The notes: generated from the sequence alone by a model not told the origin. DNA of 64,000 bases from Daejeonella sp. (GCF_017495225.1 NZ_JAFEIG010000014.1:85137-149136); one strand, 5' to 3'; counted from the first letter of the stretch, positions 1-8,840 are shown. A program made the numbers and translations.

Positions 1-218
1 CTGGGATCGAAAATATGCAGATTTATAGATTTTCAAATAGACTTTTCATGATTATGGAGGTTAATGAGACTTTCAGCTTTGACAAAAAAGGAACAGCCGA
101 TGCTGGAAACGAAAAAGTTCAAGAATGGGAAACACTCATGTGGAAATATCAACAGGGAGTCCCAGGTGCAAAACCTGGTGAAAAGTGGGTCTTGATGGAT
201 AAAATATTTGAATTATAA
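1..218 (+). CDS. L-rhamnose/L-fucose mutarotase family protein, 3' part only
   Basis: The reading frame is open from the left edge, so the start lies outside the window and only about 71 C-terminal residues are visible. The segments GIENMQIYRF, NRLFMIMEV and APGEKWVLMDKIFEL at the end are typical of the RhaM/YiiL mutarotase family (DUF718). These small enzymes interconvert the alpha and beta anomers of a deoxyhexose so that the dehydrogenase or isomerase receives the right form. The stop is 6 nt before the next gene, so this is the first visible member of the sugar operon at 1-5254. Family assignment is firm; L-fucose rather than L-rhamnose as substrate is inferred from the downstream enzymes. 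Confidence 0.82.
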   Translation, partial: GIENMQIYRFSNRLFMIMEVNETFSFDKKGTADAGNEKVQEWETLMWKYQQGVPGAKPGEKWVLMDKIFEL

Positions 219-224
219 TTGAAC

Positions 225-1898
225 ATGAATACTAAGGAAGAAGCTAAGGGGTATCGATTTTTGCAAATCCATCCGGATGATAATGTTCTGGTAGCCCTTC
301 AAAATCTGAGCAAGGGGGAAGAGATTGTTTTTGAAGGTAAAAGCTTTCATTTAAGTACAGATGTATCGTCAAAACATAAGTTTAGTCTGCAAGCTTTAAA
401 TGTTGAAGATAAGATCTTTATGTATGGTGTTCTTGTAGGTAGGGCGAGCAAAGCTATTGCTCAAGGCGAATCTTTACGAGTTGATAATGTACACCATGAT
501 GCAAACGATTTTGTGCTTTCTGATCGAAAATTAGATTGGCAAAAGCCAGATGTTTCGGAATTTGCTGGAAAAACATTTAATGGTTTCCATCGTGCTGATG
601 GTTCTGTTGGGACTTCAAACTATTGGTTGGTTATTCCGCTTGTTTTTTGCGAAAATCGTAATGTAACCGTACTAAAAGAGGCTTTGGATGAGAAATTGGG
701 CTATAAAAAGGCAAAAAGTTATGAAAATGAGGTTGAAAGTTTAATTTCTCTGTATAAAACAGGAAAATCTACCCAAGAAATCCTTCATGCTGATCTCCAA
801 TCTACCCCCGAAGGTTTAAATCAAAGTAAGTTATTCCCAAATATTGATGGTATTAAATTCATTACTCATGATATGGGATGCGGCGGAACACGAATGGATT
901 CGGATGCACTCTGCGGACTCATTGCTGGCTATATCACTCATCCAAATGTTGCTGGTGCCACTGTTTTAAGCCTTGGTTGTCAGCATTCCCAAATAAGTAT
1001 TCTCCAAAATGAGATTCAAAAACGTGATCCTTCTTTTGCTAAACCTCTAGCAATTTTAGAACAACAGGATTTAGGAACTGAACAAATTTTGATGCAGGAG
1101 GCCTTAAAACGTACTTTCGCTGGTTTAATTGAAGCCAATAAAGTGAAACGTGAACCAGCTCCATTGTCTAAATTATGTATCGGATTAGAATGTGGTGGAT
1201 CAGATGGTTTTTCAGGAATATCGGCTAACCCAGCTCTTGGATACCTTTCAGATATCTTGGTGAGCCTTGGTGGATCAGTTATTTTATCCGAATTTCCAGA
1301 ATTATGCGGCGTTGAACAGGAGTTAAGTGATCGTTGTGTGGATGAGAAAACTGCTGATCGTTTTATGCATTTAATGCGTACTTATAATGCAAAGGCTGAA
1401 GCGGATGGCTCTGGTTTTTATGCAAATCCTTCACCCGGAAATATTAGAGATGGATTAATTACTGATGCCATGAAATCGGCTGGCGCAGCAAAAAAAGGGG
1501 GTACGTCCCCAGTAACAGCTGTGCTCGATTATCCTGAAAAAGTAACAAAAATGGGGCTAAACCTTCTTTGTACCCCAGGTTCTGATGTGGAAAGTACCAC
1601 AGCAGAGGTGGCTTCAGGTGCTAATATTGTATTGTTTACTACGGGTTTAGGAACTCCAACAGGTAATCCCATAGCGCCAGTAATTAAGCTGAGTACCAAT
1701 ACCAATACTTTCCTCAAAATGCCTGATATCATTGATATTAATTGCGGAACTATTATCGATGGTTCAGAAACTATCCAAGAAAATGCGCATAGAATTCTTA
1801 ACTATGTAATTAGCGTGGCAAATGGTGAGATTCAACCTAAAGCTGTTCAACTGGGACAAGATGATTTTATTCCCTGGAAACGTGGAGTTTCACTTTAA
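225..1898 (+). CDS. UxaA-family (altronate dehydratase-like) sugar-acid dehydratase, probable L-fuconate dehydratase
   Basis: A 557-residue protein with the two-part UxaA layout: an N-terminal SAF-like domain (about residues 10-95) and a large D-galactarate dehydratase/altronate hydrolase domain. Family signatures are DGSVGTSNYW near residue 125, THDMGCGG near 215 and GLECGGSDGFSGISANPALG near 320-340. The family dehydrates C5/C6 sugar acids to 2-keto-3-deoxy acids, usually with Fe2+. In this operon it sits where an L-fuconate dehydratase is needed, a role best known for an unrelated enolase-superfamily enzyme. I chose the ATG at 225, 6 nt after the mutarotase stop; an in-frame TTG at 219 abuts that stop and is less likely. 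Family certain, exact substrate inferred from context. Confidence 0.85.
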   Translation: MNTKEEAKGYRFLQIHPDDNVLVALQNLSKGEEIVFEGKSFHLSTDVSSKHKFSLQALNVEDKIFMYGVLVGRASKAIAQGESLRVDNVHHDANDFVLSDRKLDWQKPDVSEFAGKTFNGFHRADGSVGTSNYWLVIPLVFCENRNVTVLKEALDEKLGYKKAKSYENEVESLISLYKTGKSTQEILHADLQSTPEGLNQSKLFPNIDGIKFITHDMGCGGTRMDSDALCGLIAGYITHPNVAGATVLSLGCQHSQISILQNEIQKRDPSFAKPLAILEQQDLGTEQILMQEALKRTFAGLIEANKVKREPAPLSKLCIGLECGGSDGFSGISANPALGYLSDILVSLGGSVILSEFPELCGVEQELSDRCVDEKTADRFMHLMRTYNAKAEADGSGFYANPSPGNIRDGLITDAMKSAGAAKKGGTSPVTAVLDYPEKVTKMGLNLLCTPGSDVESTTAEVASGANIVLFTTGLGTPTGNPIAPVIKLSTNTNTFLKMPDIIDINCGTIIDGSETIQENAHRILNYVISVANGEIQPKAVQLGQDDFIPWKRGVSL

Positions 1899-1912
1899 AA
1901 TTGATTTAAATA

Positions 1913-2683
1913 ATGAATATGTTTAGTTTAAAAGGGAAAATAGCAGTAATTACGGGTGGTGGTAGTGGTATCGGTAGAGGAATTGCTAATGTGTTTGCAA
2001 GTCAGGGTGCTTTTGTACATATTGTAGAGCTTAATCAGGATGCCGGTCTGACTGTTTGCGAAGAAATTGAAAAAAATGGGGGTCAAGCCGCCGTTCATGC
2101 TTGCGATGTTTCGAATCAAGAAAAAGTTGTTAGCTTATTTAATAGCATCAAACACATTGATATTTTAGTAAATAATGCTGGCATTGCGCATGTTGGAAAA
2201 GCGGATACAACTAGTGCCGCCGATTTTGACCGAATTTATAATGTGAACGTGAAGGGTGCCTACAACTGCCTATTTGCAGGTATTCCTCTAATGAAAGCAC
2301 AGGGTGGTGGCGTAATTTTAAATCTAGCCTCCATTGCCGCTATCGTGGGCGTTGCCGATCGATTTGCCTATTCCATGAGTAAAGGTGCTATTTATGCCAT
2401 GACGCTCTCGGTGGCCAAAGATTATCTTGCCGATAATATTCGCTGCAATAGCATTTCTCCTGCAAGAGTGCATACGCCTTTTGTGGATGGCTTTATCGCC
2501 AAAAATTATCCTGGTAAAGAAGCAGAAATGTTTGAAAAATTATCGAAATCTCAGCCAATAGGCAGAATGGCTAATCCTGATGATATTGCCGCATTAGCGC
2601 TCTATCTTTGCTCGGATGAAGCAAGTTTTATCACCGGAAATGATTATCCTATTGACGGTGGATACATTAAATTAAATAGTTAA
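1913..2683 (+). CDS. SDR-family oxidoreductase, probable 2-keto-3-deoxy-L-fuconate dehydrogenase
   Basis: A classical short-chain dehydrogenase of 256 residues. The cofactor loop TGGGSGIG is at residues 14-21, NNAG follows near 86, and the catalytic residues are Ser140, Tyr153 and Lys157 (YSMSK). The C-terminal GNDYPIDGGY is the usual SDR end. In the oxidative fucose route such an enzyme oxidises C4 of 2-keto-3-deoxy-L-fuconate with NAD+, giving the 2,4-diketo acid cleaved by the next gene product. It starts 14 nt after the dehydratase. A second in-frame ATG at 1919 is an equally possible start. The operon holds another SDR at 4469; I assign this one to the keto-acid step because it sits next to the hydrolase, so the roles could be swapped. 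Confidence 0.78.
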   Translation: MNMFSLKGKIAVITGGGSGIGRGIANVFASQGAFVHIVELNQDAGLTVCEEIEKNGGQAAVHACDVSNQEKVVSLFNSIKHIDILVNNAGIAHVGKADTTSAADFDRIYNVNVKGAYNCLFAGIPLMKAQGGGVILNLASIAAIVGVADRFAYSMSKGAIYAMTLSVAKDYLADNIRCNSISPARVHTPFVDGFIAKNYPGKEAEMFEKLSKSQPIGRMANPDDIAALALYLCSDEASFITGNDYPIDGGYIKLNS

Positions 2684-2743
2684 AATCGAATATAAATTAA
2701 TTTAAACAATAAAATTGTTCTTTTAAATAAAAATAAGCATACA

Positions 2744-3601
2744 ATGAAATTAATTAGGTGGGGTAAAAACGGTCAAGAAAAAACAGGTGTACTTATCGAC
2801 GATAAAAAATATGATACCTCGGCTTTTGGGGAAGATTATAATGAAGCTTTCTTCCAAAACAACGGTTTGGAGCGCTTGGCTACTTTTTTAGAGGCAAATC
2901 AAGGTAAACTACCTCTAATTGCTGACGATCAACGCCTAGGATCACCTATCGCTCGTCCCTCAAAAATATTATGCATTGGCCTAAATTATGCTAAGCATGC
3001 GGCTGAATCAAACATGGCGATTCCTGCAGAGCCAATTTTATTCATGAAGTCAACTACTTCTTTATCTGGCCCCTTTGATCCAATTATTATCCCTAAAGAT
3101 TCAGTAAAATCGGATTGGGAAGTGGAGCTTGCATTCGTAATTGGTAAAAAAGCAAGTTATGTTTCAGAAGCTGATGCAATGGATTATGTGGCAGGGTATG
3201 TGCTTCACAATGATGTTTCGGAGCGTGAATGGCAGTTGGAACGTGGCGGCACCTGGGATAAGGGTAAAGGCTGCGATACTTTTGCTCCTCTTGGCCCCTT
3301 TTTAGCCACAAAAGATGAAATTGCAGATCCTCATAAATTGAGATTATGGTTAAAGCTTAATGGCAAAATATTGCAAGATAGTAATACCGACGATCTCATT
3401 TTCAACATTCCTTTCCTCATTTCTTATGTGAGCAAATTCATGACTCTTTTACCTGGAGATGTGGTTTCTACTGGTACTCCGGCGGGAGTGGGTTTGGGAC
3501 TTAATCCGCCTCTCTTCCTAAAGCCTGGCGATGTAATGGAATTGGGTATCGATGGTTTAGGTATCTCGAAACAGGAAGCAATAGCTTATGAAAAAGCTTG
3601 A
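2744..3601 (+). CDS. Fumarylacetoacetate hydrolase family protein, probable 2,4-diketo-3-deoxy-L-fuconate hydrolase
   Basis: A 285-residue FAH-fold protein with a short N-terminal domain and the catalytic domain from about residue 70 (KILCIGLNYAKHAAE). Metal-ligand segments are DWEVELAFVIG near 124-134 and LHNDVSER near 155-165, followed by DTFAPLGPF and the terminal GDVVSTGTPAGVG. In the oxidative L-fucose/L-rhamnose routes this family splits the 2,4-diketo acid into pyruvate and L-lactate. Ureidoglycolate lyase is the common alternative label for the family, but the neighbours argue against it. Sixty AT-rich bases separate it from the SDR, and its 3' end overlaps the lactonase start by 14 nt, which suggests translational coupling. 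Confidence 0.85.
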   Translation: MKLIRWGKNGQEKTGVLIDDKKYDTSAFGEDYNEAFFQNNGLERLATFLEANQGKLPLIADDQRLGSPIARPSKILCIGLNYAKHAAESNMAIPAEPILFMKSTTSLSGPFDPIIIPKDSVKSDWEVELAFVIGKKASYVSEADAMDYVAGYVLHNDVSEREWQLERGGTWDKGKGCDTFAPLGPFLATKDEIADPHKLRLWLKLNGKILQDSNTDDLIFNIPFLISYVSKFMTLLPGDVVSTGTPAGVGLGLNPPLFLKPGDVMELGIDGLGISKQEAIAYEKA

Positions 3602-4406
3602 TTCTCATCAACATTTTTGGAAGTTTGACCCGATAAGGGATCAATGGATAAATGATGAGATGGAAGTTATTAGACGTGATTTCCTGCCATCGGATCTTAA
3701 GCCTATTCTTGATGCAAATGGAATAGATGGATGTATTGCCGTTCAAGCTGATCAATCGGAACAGGAAACGGAGTTTTTACTAAATCTGGCAACCGAAAAT
3801 GATTTTATTAAGGGGGTTGTGGGCTGGATTAATCTTTGTGCCGAGAATATTGATGAGCGCTTAGATTATTATTCTCAATTTCCATTATTAAAGGGTTTTA
3901 GGCATATTTTACAAGCTGAACCGCTCGAATTTATGCTCAAACCCGAATTTATACGTGGTTTAAGGGCTTTAAAGTCTTATGGATTTACCTATGATGTTTT
4001 GGTTTATCCGCAACATCTTCCCGCATTTCTCAAAATAATGGATGATCAAGCCTTTGTAATTGATCACTTGGCAAAACCTGATATAAAAAATGCTGTTTTT
4101 TCTCCTTGGGATAAAGATTTGAAAGAAATAGCCTCATTTCAAAATGTGTATTGTAAACTTTCAGGAATGGTAACGGAAGCTGATCTTAAAAATTGGAAGA
4201 AAGAGGATATTTATCCCTTTATGGATAAAGTTTTGGAGCTTTTTGGTCCCGAGCGACTCATGTTTGGCTCTGATTGGCCAGTCTGCTTGCTTGCAGCCGA
4301 ATATTCGGTGCTTTGTGATCTAGTGGCTGATTATCTCGCTAAATTGACGCCTTTGGAGCAGGAATTAATATGGTCAAAAAATGCCTCAACTTTTTACAAA
4401 CTGTAA
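3588..4406 (+). CDS. Amidohydrolase family lactonase, probable L-fuconolactonase
   Basis: A 272-residue TIM-barrel hydrolase of the amidohydrolase_2 group. It shows the first metal/catalytic pair in DSHQHFW (His7, His9), a central VIDHLAKP with a conserved His near 159, and a terminal FGSDWPVC with Asp229. L-fuconolactonase of this family opens the lactone made by L-fucose dehydrogenase. The start ATG lies inside the end of the hydrolase gene (14-nt overlap), and every other step of the pathway is encoded around it. Substrate is inferred; related enzymes act on L-rhamnono-, D-arabinono- and other lactones. Confidence 0.82.
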   Translation: MKKLDSHQHFWKFDPIRDQWINDEMEVIRRDFLPSDLKPILDANGIDGCIAVQADQSEQETEFLLNLATENDFIKGVVGWINLCAENIDERLDYYSQFPLLKGFRHILQAEPLEFMLKPEFIRGLRALKSYGFTYDVLVYPQHLPAFLKIMDDQAFVIDHLAKPDIKNAVFSPWDKDLKEIASFQNVYCKLSGMVTEADLKNWKKEDIYPFMDKVLELFGPERLMFGSDWPVCLLAAEYSVLCDLVADYLAKLTPLEQELIWSKNASTFYKL

Positions 4407-4468
4407 TAATGGAAATTTCGATTAAATGGATCGTATTTCTTATTCGATAATAATTGTAGATTTAATTC

Positions 4469-5254
4469 ATGGATCTTAAACTAACAGATAAGGTAATTAT
4501 TGTAACAGGTGGTGCTAAAGGCATTGGAGCTGGAATTGTTAAAGTTTTAGCCCAAGAGGGTGCAATACCGGTAATTGTTGGACGAAACGAAGCTGATAAT
4601 CTGAAATTATTATCTGAAATTGAATCGCTTGGCGGTAAAGCATTCCAAGTTGTAGCTGAATTAACAGAACCAGAAGAATGCGAAAAGGTTGTTAAAATTA
4701 CACTCCAAAATTTTGGTAAAATTGATGGATTAGTCAATAATGCTGGGGTAAATGATAGCGTCGGACTCGAATCAGGGAATTATCAGAAATTTGTAGATAG
4801 TCTCCATAAAAATGTGATTCATTATTATTTAATGGCTCATCATGCTCTGCCTGCATTGAAAGCCTCTAAAGGATCTATTGTAAATATTGGCTCAAAGGTT
4901 TCTGAAACAGGGCAGGGTGGGACTTCTGCCTACGCTGCTTCCAATGGTGCTAGAACTGCCTTAACCCGCGAATGGGCCGTAGAACTCCTAAAAGATGAAA
5001 TTCGGGTAAATGCTGTCATTGTCGCCGAATGTTATACGCCCCTCTATGAAACTTGGATTAATAGTCTGCCCAATCCTGAAGAAAAACTTCAAGAAATAAT
5101 CAGCAAAATTCCTCTTGGCAAACGCATGACCACAGCGAATGAAATCGCGGATGCTGTAGCATTTTTACTATCACAAAGATCTTCACATACAACAGGGCAA
5201 TTGATTCATGTTGATGGAGGCTACGTGCATTTAGATCGATCGATAAATCAATAA
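4469..5254 (+). CDS. SDR-family oxidoreductase, probable L-fucose dehydrogenase, with Asn in place of the catalytic Lys
   Basis: A 261-residue SDR. TGGAKGIG (residues 13-20) is the nucleotide loop, NNAG is intact, and the end TTGQLIHVDGGYVHLD is typical. Catalytic Ser142 and Tyr155 are present, but the Lys four residues after Tyr is Asn159 (YAASN; codon AAT at 4943-4945). The segment LTREWAVELLKDEIRVNAV followed by AECYTPLYETW resembles bacterial L-fucose dehydrogenases. Its predicted job is oxidation of L-fucose to L-fucono-lactone at the top of the route. It is last in the operon, 62 nt after the lactonase. Loss of Lys normally weakens SDR chemistry, so either this subfamily tolerates Asn or activity is altered. 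Confidence 0.72.
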   Translation: MDLKLTDKVIIVTGGAKGIGAGIVKVLAQEGAIPVIVGRNEADNLKLLSEIESLGGKAFQVVAELTEPEECEKVVKITLQNFGKIDGLVNNAGVNDSVGLESGNYQKFVDSLHKNVIHYYLMAHHALPALKASKGSIVNIGSKVSETGQGGTSAYAASNGARTALTREWAVELLKDEIRVNAVIVAECYTPLYETWINSLPNPEEKLQEIISKIPLGKRMTTANEIADAVAFLLSQRSSHTTGQLIHVDGGYVHLDRSINQ

Positions 5255-5314
5255 TTTATCTTATATAGAAACATTATTAATTTATAATTTAATTATTATC
5301 GATTTTTATTGCAT

Positions 5315-6322
5315 TTATCTATAGAAATTGATTGTAGCAGTATCTCTTATCGCTCCATTATCATCTCTATAAATAAAATAAGCATCTAGTTTTTTATGCT
5401 TCTTAAGGAATTGGAAAGCTTTTTCAATGCCCATTCCAATTAATACATTATCATATCCATCAGCATTCATGGCATTTTTTGCTCTGACTGTTACGCTGAT
5501 AATCTCATTTTGGAGTGGCTTACCGCTTTTTGAATCCATTAAATGGGATATTTTCTTCGATCCACTCTCTATAAATCTCCTATAATTTCCAGAGCTTGTT
5601 ATAGCACCTTTCTTTAATTCTAAGACCTTTTGGATGATGCTTGTGTCATTAATATTTTGCGTGGCTTGCTCTATCCCAATACGCATGGCTTGTTTATTCG
5701 GTTGTTTGTAACCTTTTACTCTGATTTCTCCGCCAAGTTCAATCAGGTAATTTCTCACCCCTCTTTTTTCTAAATGTGCCGCTATTTGGTCTACACTATA
5801 ACCTTGAGCAATACCGTTTACATCAATTTTTAGGCAAGCCTTTGTTTTTACAAGCATTCTGCCTTTAATTCGGATTTTATCAGAACCAGAACAATTAAGT
5901 GCTTGGGCTATTTCTAAATCATTGGGCTGTTTACTATGCTTTAAGGCTCCAAATCCCCAAAGATCTACTAAATTTAAAATGCTAATATCAAATACTCCTT
6001 CACTTTGTTTCCAGATTTTAATCGAACGTTTTACCACCGTTGATAGATGCTTATCCATCAATACACCCTGTTCTGAATGATTAAATTTATTGATTAGTGA
6101 ATAGGGTTTATAAATAGAAAGTGAACTATCTAATTCGCTAAATAATTGATGGATAGATTTACTGCTAACGATCGGATTTTTAGCATAATATGTAATTTGA
6201 TAACTTGTTCCTTGCGCAAAACCTTCAATGGTAAAAGCTCTTAATTCTACTTCCTTTTTTTTAGGAGTTGAAAATGAGCTTAGCGATAAAAAAAATAGCA
6301 ATAAACCTAAAAATGAACGCAT
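5315..6322 (-). CDS. apbE: FAD:protein FMN transferase (ApbE family)
   Basis: A 335-residue exported protein: residues 1-18 form a signal peptide ending SLSSFSTP. ApbE features are GFAQGTSYQITYY near 34-46, LSIYKPYSLINKFN, DVNGIAQGYSVDQIA, LIELGGEIRVKG and TSGNYRRF, followed by SHLMDSKSGKP. The family covalently attaches FMN to threonines of exported redox proteins such as NqrB/NqrC and RnfG. The late metal-site motif reads NADGYDNVLIGMG, where canonical proteins usually have D-x-x-x-T, so the metal site may be atypical. No obvious flavinylation target lies in the window. It follows the beta-lactamase-like gene on the same strand by 32 nt, probably as one transcript. Confidence 0.88.
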   Translation of the reverse strand: MRSFLGLLLFFLSLSSFSTPKKKEVELRAFTIEGFAQGTSYQITYYAKNPIVSSKSIHQLFSELDSSLSIYKPYSLINKFNHSEQGVLMDKHLSTVVKRSIKIWKQSEGVFDISILNLVDLWGFGALKHSKQPNDLEIAQALNCSGSDKIRIKGRMLVKTKACLKIDVNGIAQGYSVDQIAAHLEKRGVRNYLIELGGEIRVKGYKQPNKQAMRIGIEQATQNINDTSIIQKVLELKKGAITSSGNYRRFIESGSKKISHLMDSKSGKPLQNEIISVTVRAKNAMNADGYDNVLIGMGIEKAFQFLKKHKKLDAYFIYRDDNGAIRDTATINFYR

Positions 6323-6354
6323 TGATTCATAACTTAATTAATTCAATATGTATT

Positions 6355-7257
6355 TCAATCTTCTGACTTTTTTTGATTTATAACATAGTCATAAATCATT
6401 TTTGAAATTTTGGCCATGCTTTTAATTGCAGCTTTATCATCTTCCAAATTTTTGGCATGGAAAACCAATACATATTTACGTCCATCAGGAAGAAAAACTA
6501 TTCCTGCATCGTGGTTTACTCCTGTTATCCAGCCAGTTTTATGAGCTACTTTCACATTTTTGGGTAATTTGGCAGGTATTTTATCGTTGAATTCTTGATC
6601 GAGCAAAATTTTAATCATTTCATCAGAAGAAGCTTTATTTACAATTTCTCCTTGTGCCATTTTCGCGAAAATCAACATCTGATCATAAGCTGTACTCGTA
6701 TTATTTAGGCCTTTTCTAAATGCTTTGCCATCTTCAACCCCACGTAAAACCTGAATATCCTTTGCTCCAATCTCACGCATGGTATTATTGGCATTTTGTG
6801 CTCCTACAAGATCAATGATGATATTTGTAGCCAAATTGCTACTTTTTATAATCATGAGGTAAAGAAGATCGTAAATTTTGACCTTGCTACCTATTTTTTC
6901 ATAGAGTTCAGTATCGCTATCATCTTTGGGGTCTAAAGAGAAAATACTCCCATCTGCAATGCTCTTAAATTCATTTTTGACTGTTAAATAATCATCAATA
7001 GAGAACTTTTGCAATGCAGCTTGCTTATATGCTTCAATTAAAATGGGTGTTTTCATGGTACTCGCTGCATGGAAACTTTCCTTCTCATTGATTAAAATTT
7101 CTTCACCGCTTGTAAGATTTTTAAATGCTATGGCAAAGGTGCCCTTGTTTTTAGCTAATTCTTTCTGTATTTCCTTTTTTAGATCTTCACTATTGTGATA
7201 TGTTTGACCACTTATCGGTGTTGTAAATAGCATGATTGATATCAGAAATGTGAACAT
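6355..7257 (-). CDS. Class A beta-lactamase-like serine hydrolase
   Basis: A 300-residue exported protein (signal peptide about residues 1-17). Active-site motifs of the serine beta-lactamase/PBP-like fold are S66-T-M-K69, SSN in the second position (IIKSSNLATN) where class A enzymes have SDN, and HKTG near residue 240. The omega-loop region reads RGVEDGKAFRKGLNNT, lacking the normal E-x-x-L-N arrangement, so hydrolysis of beta-lactams is not assured. Members with this pattern are commonly annotated only as serine hydrolases and may act on peptidoglycan peptides or esters. It begins a minus-strand pair with apbE. Confidence 0.8.
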   Translation of the reverse strand: MFTFLISIMLFTTPISGQTYHNSEDLKKEIQKELAKNKGTFAIAFKNLTSGEEILINEKESFHAASTMKTPILIEAYKQAALQKFSIDDYLTVKNEFKSIADGSIFSLDPKDDSDTELYEKIGSKVKIYDLLYLMIIKSSNLATNIIIDLVGAQNANNTMREIGAKDIQVLRGVEDGKAFRKGLNNTSTAYDQMLIFAKMAQGEIVNKASSDEMIKILLDQEFNDKIPAKLPKNVKVAHKTGWITGVNHDAGIVFLPDGRKYVLVFHAKNLEDDKAAIKSMAKISKMIYDYVINQKKSED

Positions 7258-7337
7258 TTTTCGTTTTTAATTGCTAATAAATTTAAACGAATATAGGAAA
7301 TGTAAATTTTGTATTTTTATCAATTAATTATTCATTT

Positions 7338-8816
7338 ATGGATTTCAAACGTATAATCTTCACGGCCTTTCTTTTTATTATCGTTCAATTTGGTTTTGCT
7401 CAGGATTCTTTAAAAGCAAAAACTGAGCTGGATCAGATTTGGGATAATTATGATCTTTTTCACGAGGCAACAATTCAAAATCGATTTATAAAGCATGCTG
7501 ATGTGGTTCAATTGATACAGAAGCATGTTAATTCGGGACTTTTTATCAATGAGGAAATCGGTAAATCTGTTCGTGGAAGAAGTATTAATCATTTATCCTA
7601 TGGTAGGGGTAAGACTAAGGTTTTACTGTGGTCGCAAATGCATGGAGATGAATCAACTGCCACCATGGCTTTGTTTGATTTATTTAATTTTTTATCAGGG
7701 AATGATGAATTCGATCCTCTACGTAGGTTGATTAAAAATAATCTGGAACTTCATTTTGTGCCAATGCTAAACCCTGATGGTGCTCAAGAATGGAAGAGAA
7801 GGAATGATCTTGAAATTGATATCAATCGTGATGCACGTTTATTAGTGACTCCTGAAGGAAGAACTTTAATGGATATCGCTAAGCGGATTGAACCTCAAAT
7901 AGCCTTTAATTTACATGATCAGAGTACGCTTTATGCTGCTGGTCGCACCGATAAAACCGCCACAATCTCCTTTTTGGCTCCAGCTTATAACTATCCCAAA
8001 GATATGAATGAGAGTAGGAAAAGGGCCACACAATTGATTCTAGAGATGAATGATGTCTTGCAAAGTAAATCCCCAGGCAATGTTGCTAAATACGATGATG
8101 CTTTTGATCCTCGTTGTTTCGGCGATACTTTTCAGGCTATGGGTATTTCAACTATTTTAATTGAATCGGGTGGCTTTCGAGCTGATCCTGAGAAACAATT
8201 TATTCGCAAGCTCAATTTTTACGCTTTAATAAGGGCTTTAGAATCGATAGCAACTAATTCTTATCAAAGCCAAAGCCTTGCAAAATATGATGCCATTCCA
8301 GAAAATAGTCGCTCACTTTATGATCTTCTTATTCGTAATGTTAGCATCACAAAAGAGGGAATAGCATTTAGAACTAATCTTGGGATAAACCTAGCACAAA
8401 TAAAGGGGCCAAATTTTGCCAGCATGACTTATAATGGTCGTGTGGAGGAGATTGGTGATATGGAACTTAGCTATGCTCATCAAGAAATTGAGGCTTCTAC
8501 CATGAATCTTGTACCAGGGAAAGTTAAATTTTTAATGAAAGCTGAATGGGATAGCTTGAGTCGTGATGAAGAATTTGAACTTCTAAAAGAAGGTTATTTA
8601 TATGTAAAACATACAGATTCTCAATCTTCTAGCGGATCAGTAAGCGGAAGAATATTACATCTCACTAATCAGGATAATAGCCCCGTACAAACCGCCACAA
8701 TCGGTCAGCAGGCTCAATTTATTCTTATTGAAGGTTCAAAACCTCGATATGCCATTATCAAAGGTTTTGTAATTGATTTAACAAAGGAATTACAAGATTT
8801 AACATTCCCAGAATAG
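7338..8816 (+). CDS. M14-family zinc carboxypeptidase, exported
   Basis: A 492-residue protein with signal peptide (residues 1-21, ending FGFAQ). The peptidase M14 zinc site is clear: H102-x-x-E105 in QMHGDESTATMALF and the third ligand His193 in FNLHDQSTLY; the catalytic Glu is probably Glu276 in ILIESGG. LNPDGAQEW and INRDA are typical substrate-site segments. The C-terminal 170 residues do not match a domain I know. It probably trims peptides in the periplasm or outside the cell. The last codons form the left arm of an intrinsic terminator (8799-8840). The gene is divergent from the hydrolase at 7257 and convergent with the amidase. Confidence 0.87.
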   Translation: MDFKRIIFTAFLFIIVQFGFAQDSLKAKTELDQIWDNYDLFHEATIQNRFIKHADVVQLIQKHVNSGLFINEEIGKSVRGRSINHLSYGRGKTKVLLWSQMHGDESTATMALFDLFNFLSGNDEFDPLRRLIKNNLELHFVPMLNPDGAQEWKRRNDLEIDINRDARLLVTPEGRTLMDIAKRIEPQIAFNLHDQSTLYAAGRTDKTATISFLAPAYNYPKDMNESRKRATQLILEMNDVLQSKSPGNVAKYDDAFDPRCFGDTFQAMGISTILIESGGFRADPEKQFIRKLNFYALIRALESIATNSYQSQSLAKYDAIPENSRSLYDLLIRNVSITKEGIAFRTNLGINLAQIKGPNFASMTYNGRVEEIGDMELSYAHQEIEASTMNLVPGKVKFLMKAEWDSLSRDEEFELLKEGYLYVKHTDSQSSSGSVSGRILHLTNQDNSPVQTATIGQQAQFILIEGSKPRYAIIKGFVIDLTKELQDLTFPE

Positions 8817-8840
8817 ACCTGGGAATGTTAATTTTTTTTA
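8799..8840 (+). terminator. Intrinsic terminator spanning the stop codon of the M14 peptidase gene
   Basis: A perfect 13-bp inverted repeat (arms TTAACATTCCCAG at 8799-8811 and its complement at 8819-8831) is followed by nine T. The TAG stop at 8814-8816 sits in the 7-nt loop, so the left arm is coding sequence. The T tract runs into the stop codon of the convergent amidase gene. Confidence 0.85.

Noticed and set aside
1529..1732. Antisense open frames inside real genes (this and many others, for example within the giant surface gene)
   Set aside because: They are shadows of longer, well-supported coding sequences on the other strand.
6355..7257. Antibiotic-resistance beta-lactamase
   Set aside because: The fold is right but SDN is SSN and the omega-loop Glu arrangement is not seen, so resistance cannot be claimed.
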